Of a DNA stretch of 64,000 bases, positions 34,400 to 41,777 are shown piece by piece. Made by a program: the position numbers and the translations under genes. Each line of letters starts with the position of its first letter. The first letter of the stretch is position 1. Below the pieces are notes generated by a model that saw only the letters and a program-made list of their open reading frames with translations, had not been told where the DNA came from and did not search any database. Origin of the DNA: an uncultured bacterium (GTDB taxonomy: Bacteria; Bacillota; Clostridia; Lachnospirales; Lachnospiraceae); NCBI GenBank assembly GCA_947647735.1, contig CANSLJ010000011.1:1-64000 (forward strand), given 5' to 3'.

Positions 34400-35181
34400 A
34401 AGCAATTATTTTAGCGGCAGGACAGGGAACAAGATTGAAAAAGTATACGGAAAATCTGCCTAAAGGCATGCTGACTTTTATGGGAAAAACTATTATAGAA
34501 AGGCAAATAGAAATATATCGTAAATGTGGCATAGACAATATTGTCATTATCAGAGGTTTTGAAGCAGAAAAAATATGTTATACAGGGGTTACCTATTATA
34601 CAAATAAAGATTATGAGAATACGAATATGGTTGTATCTCTTATGACGGCGAAAGCGGAATTTGATGAGGACGTGATTGTAAGTTATTCGGATATTTTATT
34701 TGAAGAACAGATGTTGAAAAGGATGATGGCGTCTGAGGAAGATTTTGTGGTGGCAGTAGATGATAGCTGGAAAGTATACTGGGAAAAGCGATACGGCAGA
34801 GTGGATTTTGATACGGAAAGCCTTTCTCTGGACAGTGAAAACAATATTAAGGAGTTGGGGCTTGAGAATCCTGAATTGAGTGATATTGATGCGAGATATG
34901 TAGGGCTGTTAAAATTTTCGAGGCGGGGTTTGGAATATATTACACAAATATATGATGATGCATGTAGAAATTATAAAGACAGACCGTGGCAGCAGTCGGG
35001 GAAAACAGTACAAAAGGCATATATGACAGATTTACTTAATGCGGTTATACAGTCGGGACAGAGGATTAGAGCTGAGAGGTTTAGGAACGGCTGGATTGAA
35101 TTTGATACTAATGAAGACTATGAAAAGGCATGTGATTGGGTAGAGAACAATAGTATTTATGAAATTTTGAAATTAGAGTGA
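34396..35181 (+). CDS. Nucleotidyltransferase, probable CTP:phosphoglutamine cytidylyltransferase (Cj1416 type)
   Basis: 261 residues. Opening loop AIILAAGQGTRLKKYTENLP with Lys in PKGMLTFMGKTIIERQIEIY, then NTNMVVSLMTAKAEFDEDVI and the metal-binding SYSDILF. RWGRVDF-like and NGWIEFDTNEDYEKACD elements resemble LicC-type cytidylyltransferases. The Campylobacter relative Cj1416 joins CMP to L-glutamine phosphate. Start ATG34396 overlaps the hydrolase stop; an in-frame ATG at 34363 lies inside that gene and has no site. It is the last of the four phosphoramidate enzymes. Confidence 0.83.
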   Translation: MKAIILAAGQGTRLKKYTENLPKGMLTFMGKTIIERQIEIYRKCGIDNIVIIRGFEAEKICYTGVTYYTNKDYENTNMVVSLMTAKAEFDEDVIVSYSDILFEEQMLKRMMASEEDFVVAVDDSWKVYWEKRYGRVDFDTESLSLDSENNIKELGLENPELSDIDARYVGLLKFSRRGLEYITQIYDDACRNYKDRPWQQSGKTVQKAYMTDLLNAVIQSGQRIRAERFRNGWIEFDTNEDYEKACDWVENNSIYEILKLE

Positions 35182-35259
35182 TGATAAAGATGGTTGAGAG
35201 AATATGGTTAATGAAATTTATTATTCATTAGAGGGTTTTGAGGAAGAGAGGATTTAAGA

Positions 35260-36285
35260 ATGAGGCCTGTTATTATTTTTGGGGCAGGAAAAAAAGGACT
35301 GAAATTATTAGAAAAATTAAATAGGAATGCGGTAGCTTTTTTTGCTGATAATGACCAAAGTAAACATGGGGGGGTAATTGAAGGAATAGAAATTATTTCT
35401 TTTGAAAGATTGGCAGAAATATATGATGAATATGATGTGATTTTGTCTTTTTATTCGAATGAAGTAGCCGCACAATTTGAAAATAATGAAATTCCGTATT
35501 GGAATAATGAGAATAGTGAAAATTGTTACTTTAACAGAGAGGATATTAAAAATGAGATAGATAAGAACTTATTATGGCGATATAAAAATGATATGGAGTT
35601 AAAAGATAGGGCATACATAACAGAGTGTGGGAATTGGTATCGAAAAGAATATTGTTCAATAGAAAATGAGCAGCTTGTAAAGATGATGGAAGAATGCCGA
35701 ACAGAGGAAATTTCATTATTTTTAAAAAAGATATATTCTTCAGATGAAATATATGAAGATGAATATTATAGAAATCGTCCTGGAATGAGATTGATAAGGA
35801 ATATTCTTTGTTCAAATAAAGGGGATTACGGAAAAAGGGTGATGGATCTTGGATGTGGGCATGGAGAATTATTATTGGAACTAAAGAAAGAGGGATTTAT
35901 GACTTGCGGTGTTGACCAGAGCATAAATCGGATACAATATTTGCAAAGGTTAGGGATAGATTGTATACATGCGAATGTAGAAGCAGATTTTACCTGTGAT
36001 AACCAATTTGATGTAGTAGTATGTCAGGAGTGTCTGGAGCATGTGGCTGATCCTTTAAAAGTGTTGGAAAAAGTAAAAACACTATTAAGATATGGTGGGA
36101 GCATATTTATAACCGTTCCATATGGTAAAAGCTGTGAGAGTGTCACTCATGTAAGGCAGTTCGATGAAAATAGATTGTATTCATTGTTAATAGAAATAGG
36201 ATTTGAGGTTATCAACATTATAAAATTACCATATTTGAATTATAGTGGTAATGTAAATTTATTTGTGGAAGCGAAAAAGGTATAG
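35260..36285 (+). CDS. Rossmann-like module fused to SAM methyltransferase
   Basis: 341 residues. The N-terminal module reads RPVIIFGAGKKGLKLLEKLN ... AFFADNDQSKHGG. A class I methyltransferase starts near residue 190: VMDLGCGHGELLLELK (motif I), FDVVVCQECLEHVADPLKVL and YGGSIFITVPYG. It is the first gene after the phosphoramidate enzymes. In C. jejuni two methyltransferases, Cj1419 and Cj1420, accompany that pathway and are thought to methylate the phosphoramidate. This gene and the next are candidates for the same job, but C- or O-methylation of a sugar is equally open. Confidence 0.85.
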   Translation: MRPVIIFGAGKKGLKLLEKLNRNAVAFFADNDQSKHGGVIEGIEIISFERLAEIYDEYDVILSFYSNEVAAQFENNEIPYWNNENSENCYFNREDIKNEIDKNLLWRYKNDMELKDRAYITECGNWYRKEYCSIENEQLVKMMEECRTEEISLFLKKIYSSDEIYEDEYYRNRPGMRLIRNILCSNKGDYGKRVMDLGCGHGELLLELKKEGFMTCGVDQSINRIQYLQRLGIDCIHANVEADFTCDNQFDVVVCQECLEHVADPLKVLEKVKTLLRYGGSIFITVPYGKSCESVTHVRQFDENRLYSLLIEIGFEVINIIKLPYLNYSGNVNLFVEAKKV

Positions 36286-36372
36286 GATATGTGAAAGATT
36301 TATATGAGGATAGTTTAGTTATTTATATTGGTAGAGAGAATACTTATGTTTATTATATAGGGGGTAAATATA

Positions 36373-38181
36373 ATGAAAAAATATCTATTGTTTGGTGCCG
36401 GGACATACGCTCGGACAGCAATAAACCTTTTGGGAAAAGATCAGATAGCCTGTATTTATGATAATAGTTCAGATAAATGGGAAACAGAAGTGGAAGGGAT
36501 TCCTGTAAAGGCACTGCCCAAAGATGCGGATGAATTGTCGGACAGGCAGATGATCATTTCCGTTTCTCAAAAATATCAGAAAGAAATAATATCCCAATTG
36601 GAAAAACTGGGAGTGTCTGATTACAGAACCCTTCAGGATATACAGACGGAAATCATCAGAGAAAAGTTAGAAAAACGAATAGATTATATAGAAATTTATC
36701 GAAAAGCGATTGGCTGGATTGGAAATAACAGCATTAATGGAGAATCGATAATTTGTAATACAGATAAAAGGAAAGGATATCCGGAAGTGACGGGATACTA
36801 TATTCCTACCCTGTTGAAGTGGGGGTATCGTGAACTGGCGATTTCGTATGCAAAGTGGCTCTGCAAAATACAGAAGCCGGATGGTTCCTGGTATGATACG
36901 GATAACAGAGAACCGTATGTTTTTGACAGCGCTCAAATATTAAAAGGGCTGATCGCGGTCAGGGAGATATATCCGGAGGCGGATGTACATATCAAAAAGG
37001 GCTGTGACTGGATATTGACAAATATGCAGGAGAATGGCAGGCTGACAACTCCTTCTAAAACGGCCTGGGGAAATCCGGGAGTGTGTTCTGAACTGATTCA
37101 TTTATATTGTCTTTCTCCATTGGTTGAAGCAGCAGAAAAATTAGCGGTGCCTCAATATAAGGAAGCGGCTTATAAGGTACTTCATTATTATAAAGAAAAC
37201 CATTATGAAGAGATCATGAATTTTGGTTTTCTGTCTCATTTTTATGCCTATGTGATGGAAGCGTTACTGGATATGGGTGAGATGGAGATGGCCAGGGAGG
37301 CTATGGGAAAGGTTGCACGCCTGCAGAAGGAAAACGGGGCAGTACCTGCGTATCATAATGTAGATTGGGTGTGTTCTACGGGACTGTTTCAGCTTGCTGT
37401 GGTATGGTTTCGGCTGGGGGAGATAGACAGAGGAAACAGAGCCTTCGGCTATGCCTGTAAATTACAAAATGAATCAGGCGGCTGGTTCGGGAGTTATTTG
37501 TCGGAGGACAGTAAAGAGGAAGATAATGATTATTTTCCGACATCTGAGATCAGTTGGGCGGTGAAATATTTTCTGGATGCTTTATATTATAAAAACCTTG
37601 CGGAGTTTGACCTCTGGGCGGATTCGTTTCTGCCAGTCATTGACAAAGAGGACGGAAGGTATGGGATTATAAAAGATGAAGTGGTAAAGCTTGGAGGGCA
37701 GAAATCCAAACTGGCTGTTTGTGATGTCGGCTGTGGGAAAGGTCGTTATTTAGATAATCTTTTGCTGGATATTCCTGAAAACAGATATTGTGGGGTGGAT
37801 CTATCGGAGAGAGTATTGAAATATATTGTCAGAGATCGTATTGAGAAAAAGCAGGGGGGCCTTACGCAGATTCCGTATCCGGATGATATGTTTGATGTGA
37901 CTTATACCTGCGAGGCTTTGGAACATGCGGTGGATATTTACAGTGCTGTCAGAGAAATGGCACGAGTGACGAAGCCGGGCGGGAAGATCATAGTAATCGA
38001 TAAAAATAAGGAAGCACTCGGAAGGCTTGAGATTTCAGAATGGGAAGTCTGGTTTGATCTGAATGAACTTAAAGGTATTATGGAAGAATTATGTACAGAG
38101 GTAGATGTGGTACGGGATATTCCATATGAAGGAAGGACAGGGGATAATCTTTTTGCGGCATGGATCGGAATAGTGAAGTGA
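36373..38181 (+). CDS. Three-domain protein: Rossmann-like module, alpha/alpha toroid, methyltransferase
   Basis: 602 residues. Residues 1-95 are the locus-wide module (YLLFGAGTYARTAINLLG ... CIYDNSSDKW). Residues about 120-420 form helical hairpins with aromatic-rich repeats (QKPDGSWYDTDNREPYVFDS, NESGGWFGSYLSED), as in terpene-cyclase-like or glycan-processing alpha/alpha toroids. Residues about 450-602 are a methyltransferase (VCDVGCGKGRYLDNLL, FDVTYTCEALEHAVDIYSAV, KPGGKIIVIDKNKEA). The combination is unusual. The gene starts behind GGGGGTAAA and is the last of the A+T-rich block; G+C rises again within it. Confidence 0.8.
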   Translation: MKKYLLFGAGTYARTAINLLGKDQIACIYDNSSDKWETEVEGIPVKALPKDADELSDRQMIISVSQKYQKEIISQLEKLGVSDYRTLQDIQTEIIREKLEKRIDYIEIYRKAIGWIGNNSINGESIICNTDKRKGYPEVTGYYIPTLLKWGYRELAISYAKWLCKIQKPDGSWYDTDNREPYVFDSAQILKGLIAVREIYPEADVHIKKGCDWILTNMQENGRLTTPSKTAWGNPGVCSELIHLYCLSPLVEAAEKLAVPQYKEAAYKVLHYYKENHYEEIMNFGFLSHFYAYVMEALLDMGEMEMAREAMGKVARLQKENGAVPAYHNVDWVCSTGLFQLAVVWFRLGEIDRGNRAFGYACKLQNESGGWFGSYLSEDSKEEDNDYFPTSEISWAVKYFLDALYYKNLAEFDLWADSFLPVIDKEDGRYGIIKDEVVKLGGQKSKLAVCDVGCGKGRYLDNLLLDIPENRYCGVDLSERVLKYIVRDRIEKKQGGLTQIPYPDDMFDVTYTCEALEHAVDIYSAVREMARVTKPGGKIIVIDKNKEALGRLEISEWEVWFDLNELKGIMEELCTEVDVVRDIPYEGRTGDNLFAAWIGIVK

Positions 38182-38365
38182 GAGGCATTGAGTGATATTC
38201 AGGTACTTTGATAATTATATATTTTATGTTGGAAAGAATGCTTTTAGTACAGAAATTAAACAGAATCTCTTGCAAAAGATTACTTATTGTAGTAGTATAT
38301 AGCTACATATCTGGGAACTTCTGAGACTTTCTTGTATATCATATCACATTCGTGAGATCAAAAGA

Positions 38366-38395
38366 CTCCCTTATATGAAAAATAGCATAAGGGAG
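38366..38395 (+). promoter_or_regulatory. Hairpin that hides the ribosome binding site of the next gene
   Basis: CTCCCTTAT (38366-38374) pairs perfectly with ATAAGGGAG (38387-38395), leaving a 12-base loop. The 3' arm is the start of the AGGGAGG ribosome binding site of the gene at 38403, so the folded RNA should limit its translation. It is not followed by a T-run, so it is not a terminator. The rest of the gap from 38182 shows nothing else recognisable. Confidence 0.5.
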
Positions 38396-38402
38396 GAAAG
38401 AC

Positions 38403-39347
38403 ATGGGTAAAGCAGATATCTATGAAAGTGATTATCTGGAAAATGAAGAAATTTTCGCGGATTTGGTAAATGGTGTTCTTTATCAGGGAAAGCAGATTGT
38501 GAAGCCGCAGGAGCTAAGTGAGCAGGATGGAGAACTGAGAAGTATCTCCATGAATCAGACGAAAAAGATAATTCGGGATAAAGCAAAAATGTGGAGAGGT
38601 ACTGCATTTGTTGTATTTTCGTTGGAAAATCAAACGAAAGTGGATTATCGAATGGTATTTCGGGCAATGTTGTCTGAGAGCATGGCTTATGATAAACAAC
38701 TTAAGAAGCGGAAAGAAGAATGGAAGAAAAAAGAAAATCAATCATCAGAAGAATTTATATCCGGTATGGGAAAAGAAGATAAATTCATTCCGATTATAAC
38801 AATTGTCATTTACTATGGAAAAGAAAAGCAATGGGATGGGGCCAGGACGCTTTATGAACTTTTGGATACGAAAGGTAACGGTGAAATAATTTTGCCATAT
38901 ATTTCAAATTATCGACTGAATGTATTTGATTATCATGAGTATGATGATTTTGGGCAGTTTCATTCAGAATTACAGTCAGTTTTTGAATTTCTCAGATACG
39001 CAGGAGATAAAAGGCTGTTAGGTGAAAAATTGAAGAAAAATGAGGAGAAATACAGAAAATTAAGCAGTCAGGCAAAAGCATTATTAGCACACCTTACAAA
39101 TATTAAAAAGCTGCCGGATGTAAAATCGGAGGATATTGAGAAGGGAGAATTTGATATGTGTAAAGCATTTGAAGATATGAAAGAAGAGGGCAGAATTGAA
39201 GGAAAAGCTGAAGCAATTATAGAAATGGGGTATGAATTTAAACTTTCTGAAGGCAGTATTTTAGAAAAGCTGCGGCGTAAATTAGATATATCCGCAGAAG
39301 AAGCACAGAGACTTTTTGCTATATTTAATAAAAAGGCAGTGTTATAA
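38403..39347 (+). CDS. Rpn/YhgA-like PD-(D/E)XK nuclease family protein
   Basis: 314-residue member of the recombination-promoting nuclease (Rpn)/putative-transposase family that is often present in many copies in Lachnospiraceae. The N-terminal nuclease-like core includes DYLENEEIFADLVNGVLYQG and DKAKMWRGTAFVVFSLENQT. The middle has FIPIITIVIYYGKEKQWDG, typical of the family. The charged C-terminal region (EEGRIEGKAEAIIEMGYEFK) is the usual degenerate repeat ending. Such genes can move between sites. It interrupts the glycan locus and shares no function with its neighbours. Confidence 0.8.
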   Translation: MGKADIYESDYLENEEIFADLVNGVLYQGKQIVKPQELSEQDGELRSISMNQTKKIIRDKAKMWRGTAFVVFSLENQTKVDYRMVFRAMLSESMAYDKQLKKRKEEWKKKENQSSEEFISGMGKEDKFIPIITIVIYYGKEKQWDGARTLYELLDTKGNGEIILPYISNYRLNVFDYHEYDDFGQFHSELQSVFEFLRYAGDKRLLGEKLKKNEEKYRKLSSQAKALLAHLTNIKKLPDVKSEDIEKGEFDMCKAFEDMKEEGRIEGKAEAIIEMGYEFKLSEGSILEKLRRKLDISAEEAQRLFAIFNKKAVL

Positions 39348-39400
39348 CTGGATCGAAGACGGAAACAGAAAGATATTTTGTCACAATATGATTATAAAAG

Positions 39401-39450
39401 AAAAAACTTCCAATGTAAGAAATACAATTAGCTTATATTGGAAGTTTTTT
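39401..39450 (+). terminator. Strong terminator after the Rpn-like gene
   Basis: A 19-bp stem with one G-T pair joins 39401-39419 (AAAAAACTTCCAATGTAAG) and 39432-39450, and the downstream arm ends in TTTTTT. The A-run on the other side means it can work in both directions. It is just upstream of the next ribosome binding site. Confidence 0.8.
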
Positions 39451-39468
39451 AATGGGAGGAATTGTAAA

Positions 39469-40593
39469 ATGCATCCAAAGGTATCAATTGTATTACCAAC
39501 TTATAATGGTAAAAAATATATCAGGGAATCAATAAACAGTATTTTAGAGCAGAGTTTTACTGACTGGGAACTGATTCTGGTAGATGATTGTTCAACTGAT
39601 GGAACAGCAGAGATTTTGGAAGAATATGCATCTAAAGAAGAAAGGATTTCCGTAATACATAATGAAGTAAATCAAAAACTTCCGCGATCTTTAAATATAG
39701 GTTTTTTAAAGGCGAGGGGAGAATATTTGACATGGACATCGGATGATAACCGATATCTGCCGGATGCTTTGAAGACAATGGTTGGATATTTGGAAGGACA
39801 CAGTGAAGCGGTGGCTGTCCGGAGCGACTATTTTTTTATAGATGCCGAGGGGGAACTGACAGGTAGGTCTGTCGGTTATTCGGATCATGCCATGTATGCA
39901 TATAATTGTTTCGGAGCCTGTTTTCTCTATAAAAAAGAAGTTATGGAGAGCGTTGGAGAGTATAATGCAGATGCGTTCGGGGTGGAAGATTATGATTATT
40001 GGCTCCGCATTTTGGACAAGGTTGGAAGAATTGATACGATTCATGAATGTTTGTATGAATATCGGAGGCATGGTGAGAGCTTATCGGAAAAGAAACGGCA
40101 GATGGTATTAAGTGAACTGGCAAAACTTCGAGAGCGGCATAAAGAAAAAATACTGGATGAATTGAAAAATGATAAGGCAGAGCTGTGCAGGATTTACTAT
40201 GAAATGATGCCCATAGAAGCTTTTGGCGCGGAAATCAGAATTGATTTTCAGAGAGCCTGCCCTGTACTGAAAGGTGATCTGGGATTCACAGGCAGAAAAC
40301 CATTCATCATCTTTGGAGCGGGAATCTACGGGGAGCGGGCAGCTAAAATACTGGGAGAGAAAGCGGTATATTTTACTGATAATGATTTATCAAAAGCGGG
40401 GAAAATGAAATGCGGAAAGGAAATCATACCTTTTGACAGAGCTAAGACCTTATCGGATCAGTACGACTTTTTCATAGCGGTCAATAATACTTATATCTAT
40501 GAACTGATTCAACAATTAGAGGAGGCCGGAATATCGGAATATTCAGTGATGCAAAGCTATGTGGCAGGTATGGAAAACATAAAAATAAAGTAA
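39469..40593 (+). CDS. Family 2 glycosyltransferase with C-terminal Rossmann-like module
   Basis: 374 residues. The GT2 domain (1 to about 240) has KVSIVLPTYNGKKYIRESIN, LILVDDCSTDGTAEIL, and a DXD variant in TWTSDDNRYLPDAL; VEDYDYWLRIL is the typical acceptor-site ED motif. Residues about 280-374 are the locus-wide module, PFIIFGAGIYGERAAKILG ... AVYFTDNDLSKAG. ATG39469 has GGGAGG 8 nt upstream and lies just behind a terminator, which rules out starts further upstream. Confidence 0.9.
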   Translation: MHPKVSIVLPTYNGKKYIRESINSILEQSFTDWELILVDDCSTDGTAEILEEYASKEERISVIHNEVNQKLPRSLNIGFLKARGEYLTWTSDDNRYLPDALKTMVGYLEGHSEAVAVRSDYFFIDAEGELTGRSVGYSDHAMYAYNCFGACFLYKKEVMESVGEYNADAFGVEDYDYWLRILDKVGRIDTIHECLYEYRRHGESLSEKKRQMVLSELAKLRERHKEKILDELKNDKAELCRIYYEMMPIEAFGAEIRIDFQRACPVLKGDLGFTGRKPFIIFGAGIYGERAAKILGEKAVYFTDNDLSKAGKMKCGKEIIPFDRAKTLSDQYDFFIAVNNTYIYELIQQLEEAGISEYSVMQSYVAGMENIKIK

Positions 40594-40617
40594 AGTAAAG
40601 GATATCAGACAGTCAGG

Positions 40618-41766
40618 ATGATAAAGGAAAATATACAATTGACAGCGATGAGAAAAAAAATTATCACAATATTCGGGACAAGGCCGGAGGCCATTAAAAT
40701 GTGTCCGCTGGTTTTGCAGTTAAAGCAAAATCCGCAGATACAGTGCCTGGTAGTGCTCACAGGTCAGCACGGAGAAATGTTGGATCAGGTTATGGAGGCT
40801 TTTGGTATTAAAGAGGATTATAATCTTGCCATCATGAAACCGAATCAGACGCTGGCTGGAATTACAACAGGAGTATTACAGGGATTGGATGATATTTTGG
40901 AAAAGGAATGCCCGGATATCGTGCTCGTGCATGGTGATACCAGCACTTCTTTTGCTGCTGCGCTTGCCTGTTTTTACAAGAGGATTCCGGTAGGACATGT
41001 GGAGGCAGGGCTTCGTACTTATGATATGGCGTCTCCATATCCGGAAGAGTTTAATCGCCAGGCGGTGGATCTGATCGCGGATTTATATTTTGCACCCACA
41101 AAGCTTGCGGAAGAGAATCTTCTGAAAGAGGGAAAAAGGAAAGGACAGATCATTGTTACAGGCAATACGGTGATCGATGCGCTTCAAACTACTGTTCAGA
41201 GTGATTACAACAGTGCCGATTTAGAGTGGGTATCGGATTCCAGAATGATCTTATTAACTGCGCACAGGCGGGAGAACCTTGGCACGCCTATGCGTGAGAT
41301 GTTTTCGGGAATAAGGCGTATTCTGGAAGAATTTGCGGATGTAAAAGTGATATATCCTGTGCACAGGAACCCGAAGGTCAGGGAGGCCGCACAGGATATT
41401 CTGGGCGGTATGGAACGGGTGAGACTGGTGGAACCTTTAGATGTTCTTGATTTTCATAATTATATGAAAAAAAGTTTTCTGATCCTCACTGACAGCGGTG
41501 GCATTCAGGAGGAAGCACCGGCGCTGGGAAAGCCGGTTCTTGTAATGCGGGATACCACAGAGAGGCCGGAGGGAGTGGAAGCCGGAACCCTAAAGCTGGT
41601 TGGAACTAAGGCAGATAAAATATATGAGGAAACCAGGAGGCTGTTAGTGGATCAGGAGGAGTATAGCAACATGAGCAGAGCAGTGAATCCCTATGGAGAC
41701 GGGCATGCTTCGGAGAGGATAGAGGAGGCGCTGCTCGCATGGCTTGGTGTGAAGAGCATAATATAG
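40618..41766 (+). CDS. wecB: UDP-N-acetylglucosamine 2-epimerase (non-hydrolysing)
   Basis: 382 residues. It converts UDP-GlcNAc to UDP-ManNAc for surface polysaccharides. Signature blocks are FGTRPEAIKMCPLVLQLK, HGDTSTSFAAALACFYKRIP, VGHVEAGLRTYDMASPYPEE, LLTAHRRENLG and DSGGIQEEAPALGKPVLVMR, followed by TTERPEGVEAGT. Neither ATG40618 nor ATG40648 has a clear ribosome binding site; homologues usually begin close to the KKIITIFGTRPE block, so the later start is possible. No ManNAc dehydrogenase (WecC) is visible in the window. Confidence 0.95.
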   Translation: MIKENIQLTAMRKKIITIFGTRPEAIKMCPLVLQLKQNPQIQCLVVLTGQHGEMLDQVMEAFGIKEDYNLAIMKPNQTLAGITTGVLQGLDDILEKECPDIVLVHGDTSTSFAAALACFYKRIPVGHVEAGLRTYDMASPYPEEFNRQAVDLIADLYFAPTKLAEENLLKEGKRKGQIIVTGNTVIDALQTTVQSDYNSADLEWVSDSRMILLTAHRRENLGTPMREMFSGIRRILEEFADVKVIYPVHRNPKVREAAQDILGGMERVRLVEPLDVLDFHNYMKKSFLILTDSGGIQEEAPALGKPVLVMRDTTERPEGVEAGTLKLVGTKADKIYEETRRLLVDQEEYSNMSRAVNPYGDGHASERIEEALLAWLGVKSII

Positions 41767-41777
41767 GGAATGGTAAA

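Noticed and set aside
38182..39468. Complete insertion sequence around the Rpn-like gene
   Set aside because: I found no terminal inverted repeats or target duplications bracketing the gene. The hairpin upstream and terminator downstream are unrelated to each other in sequence.
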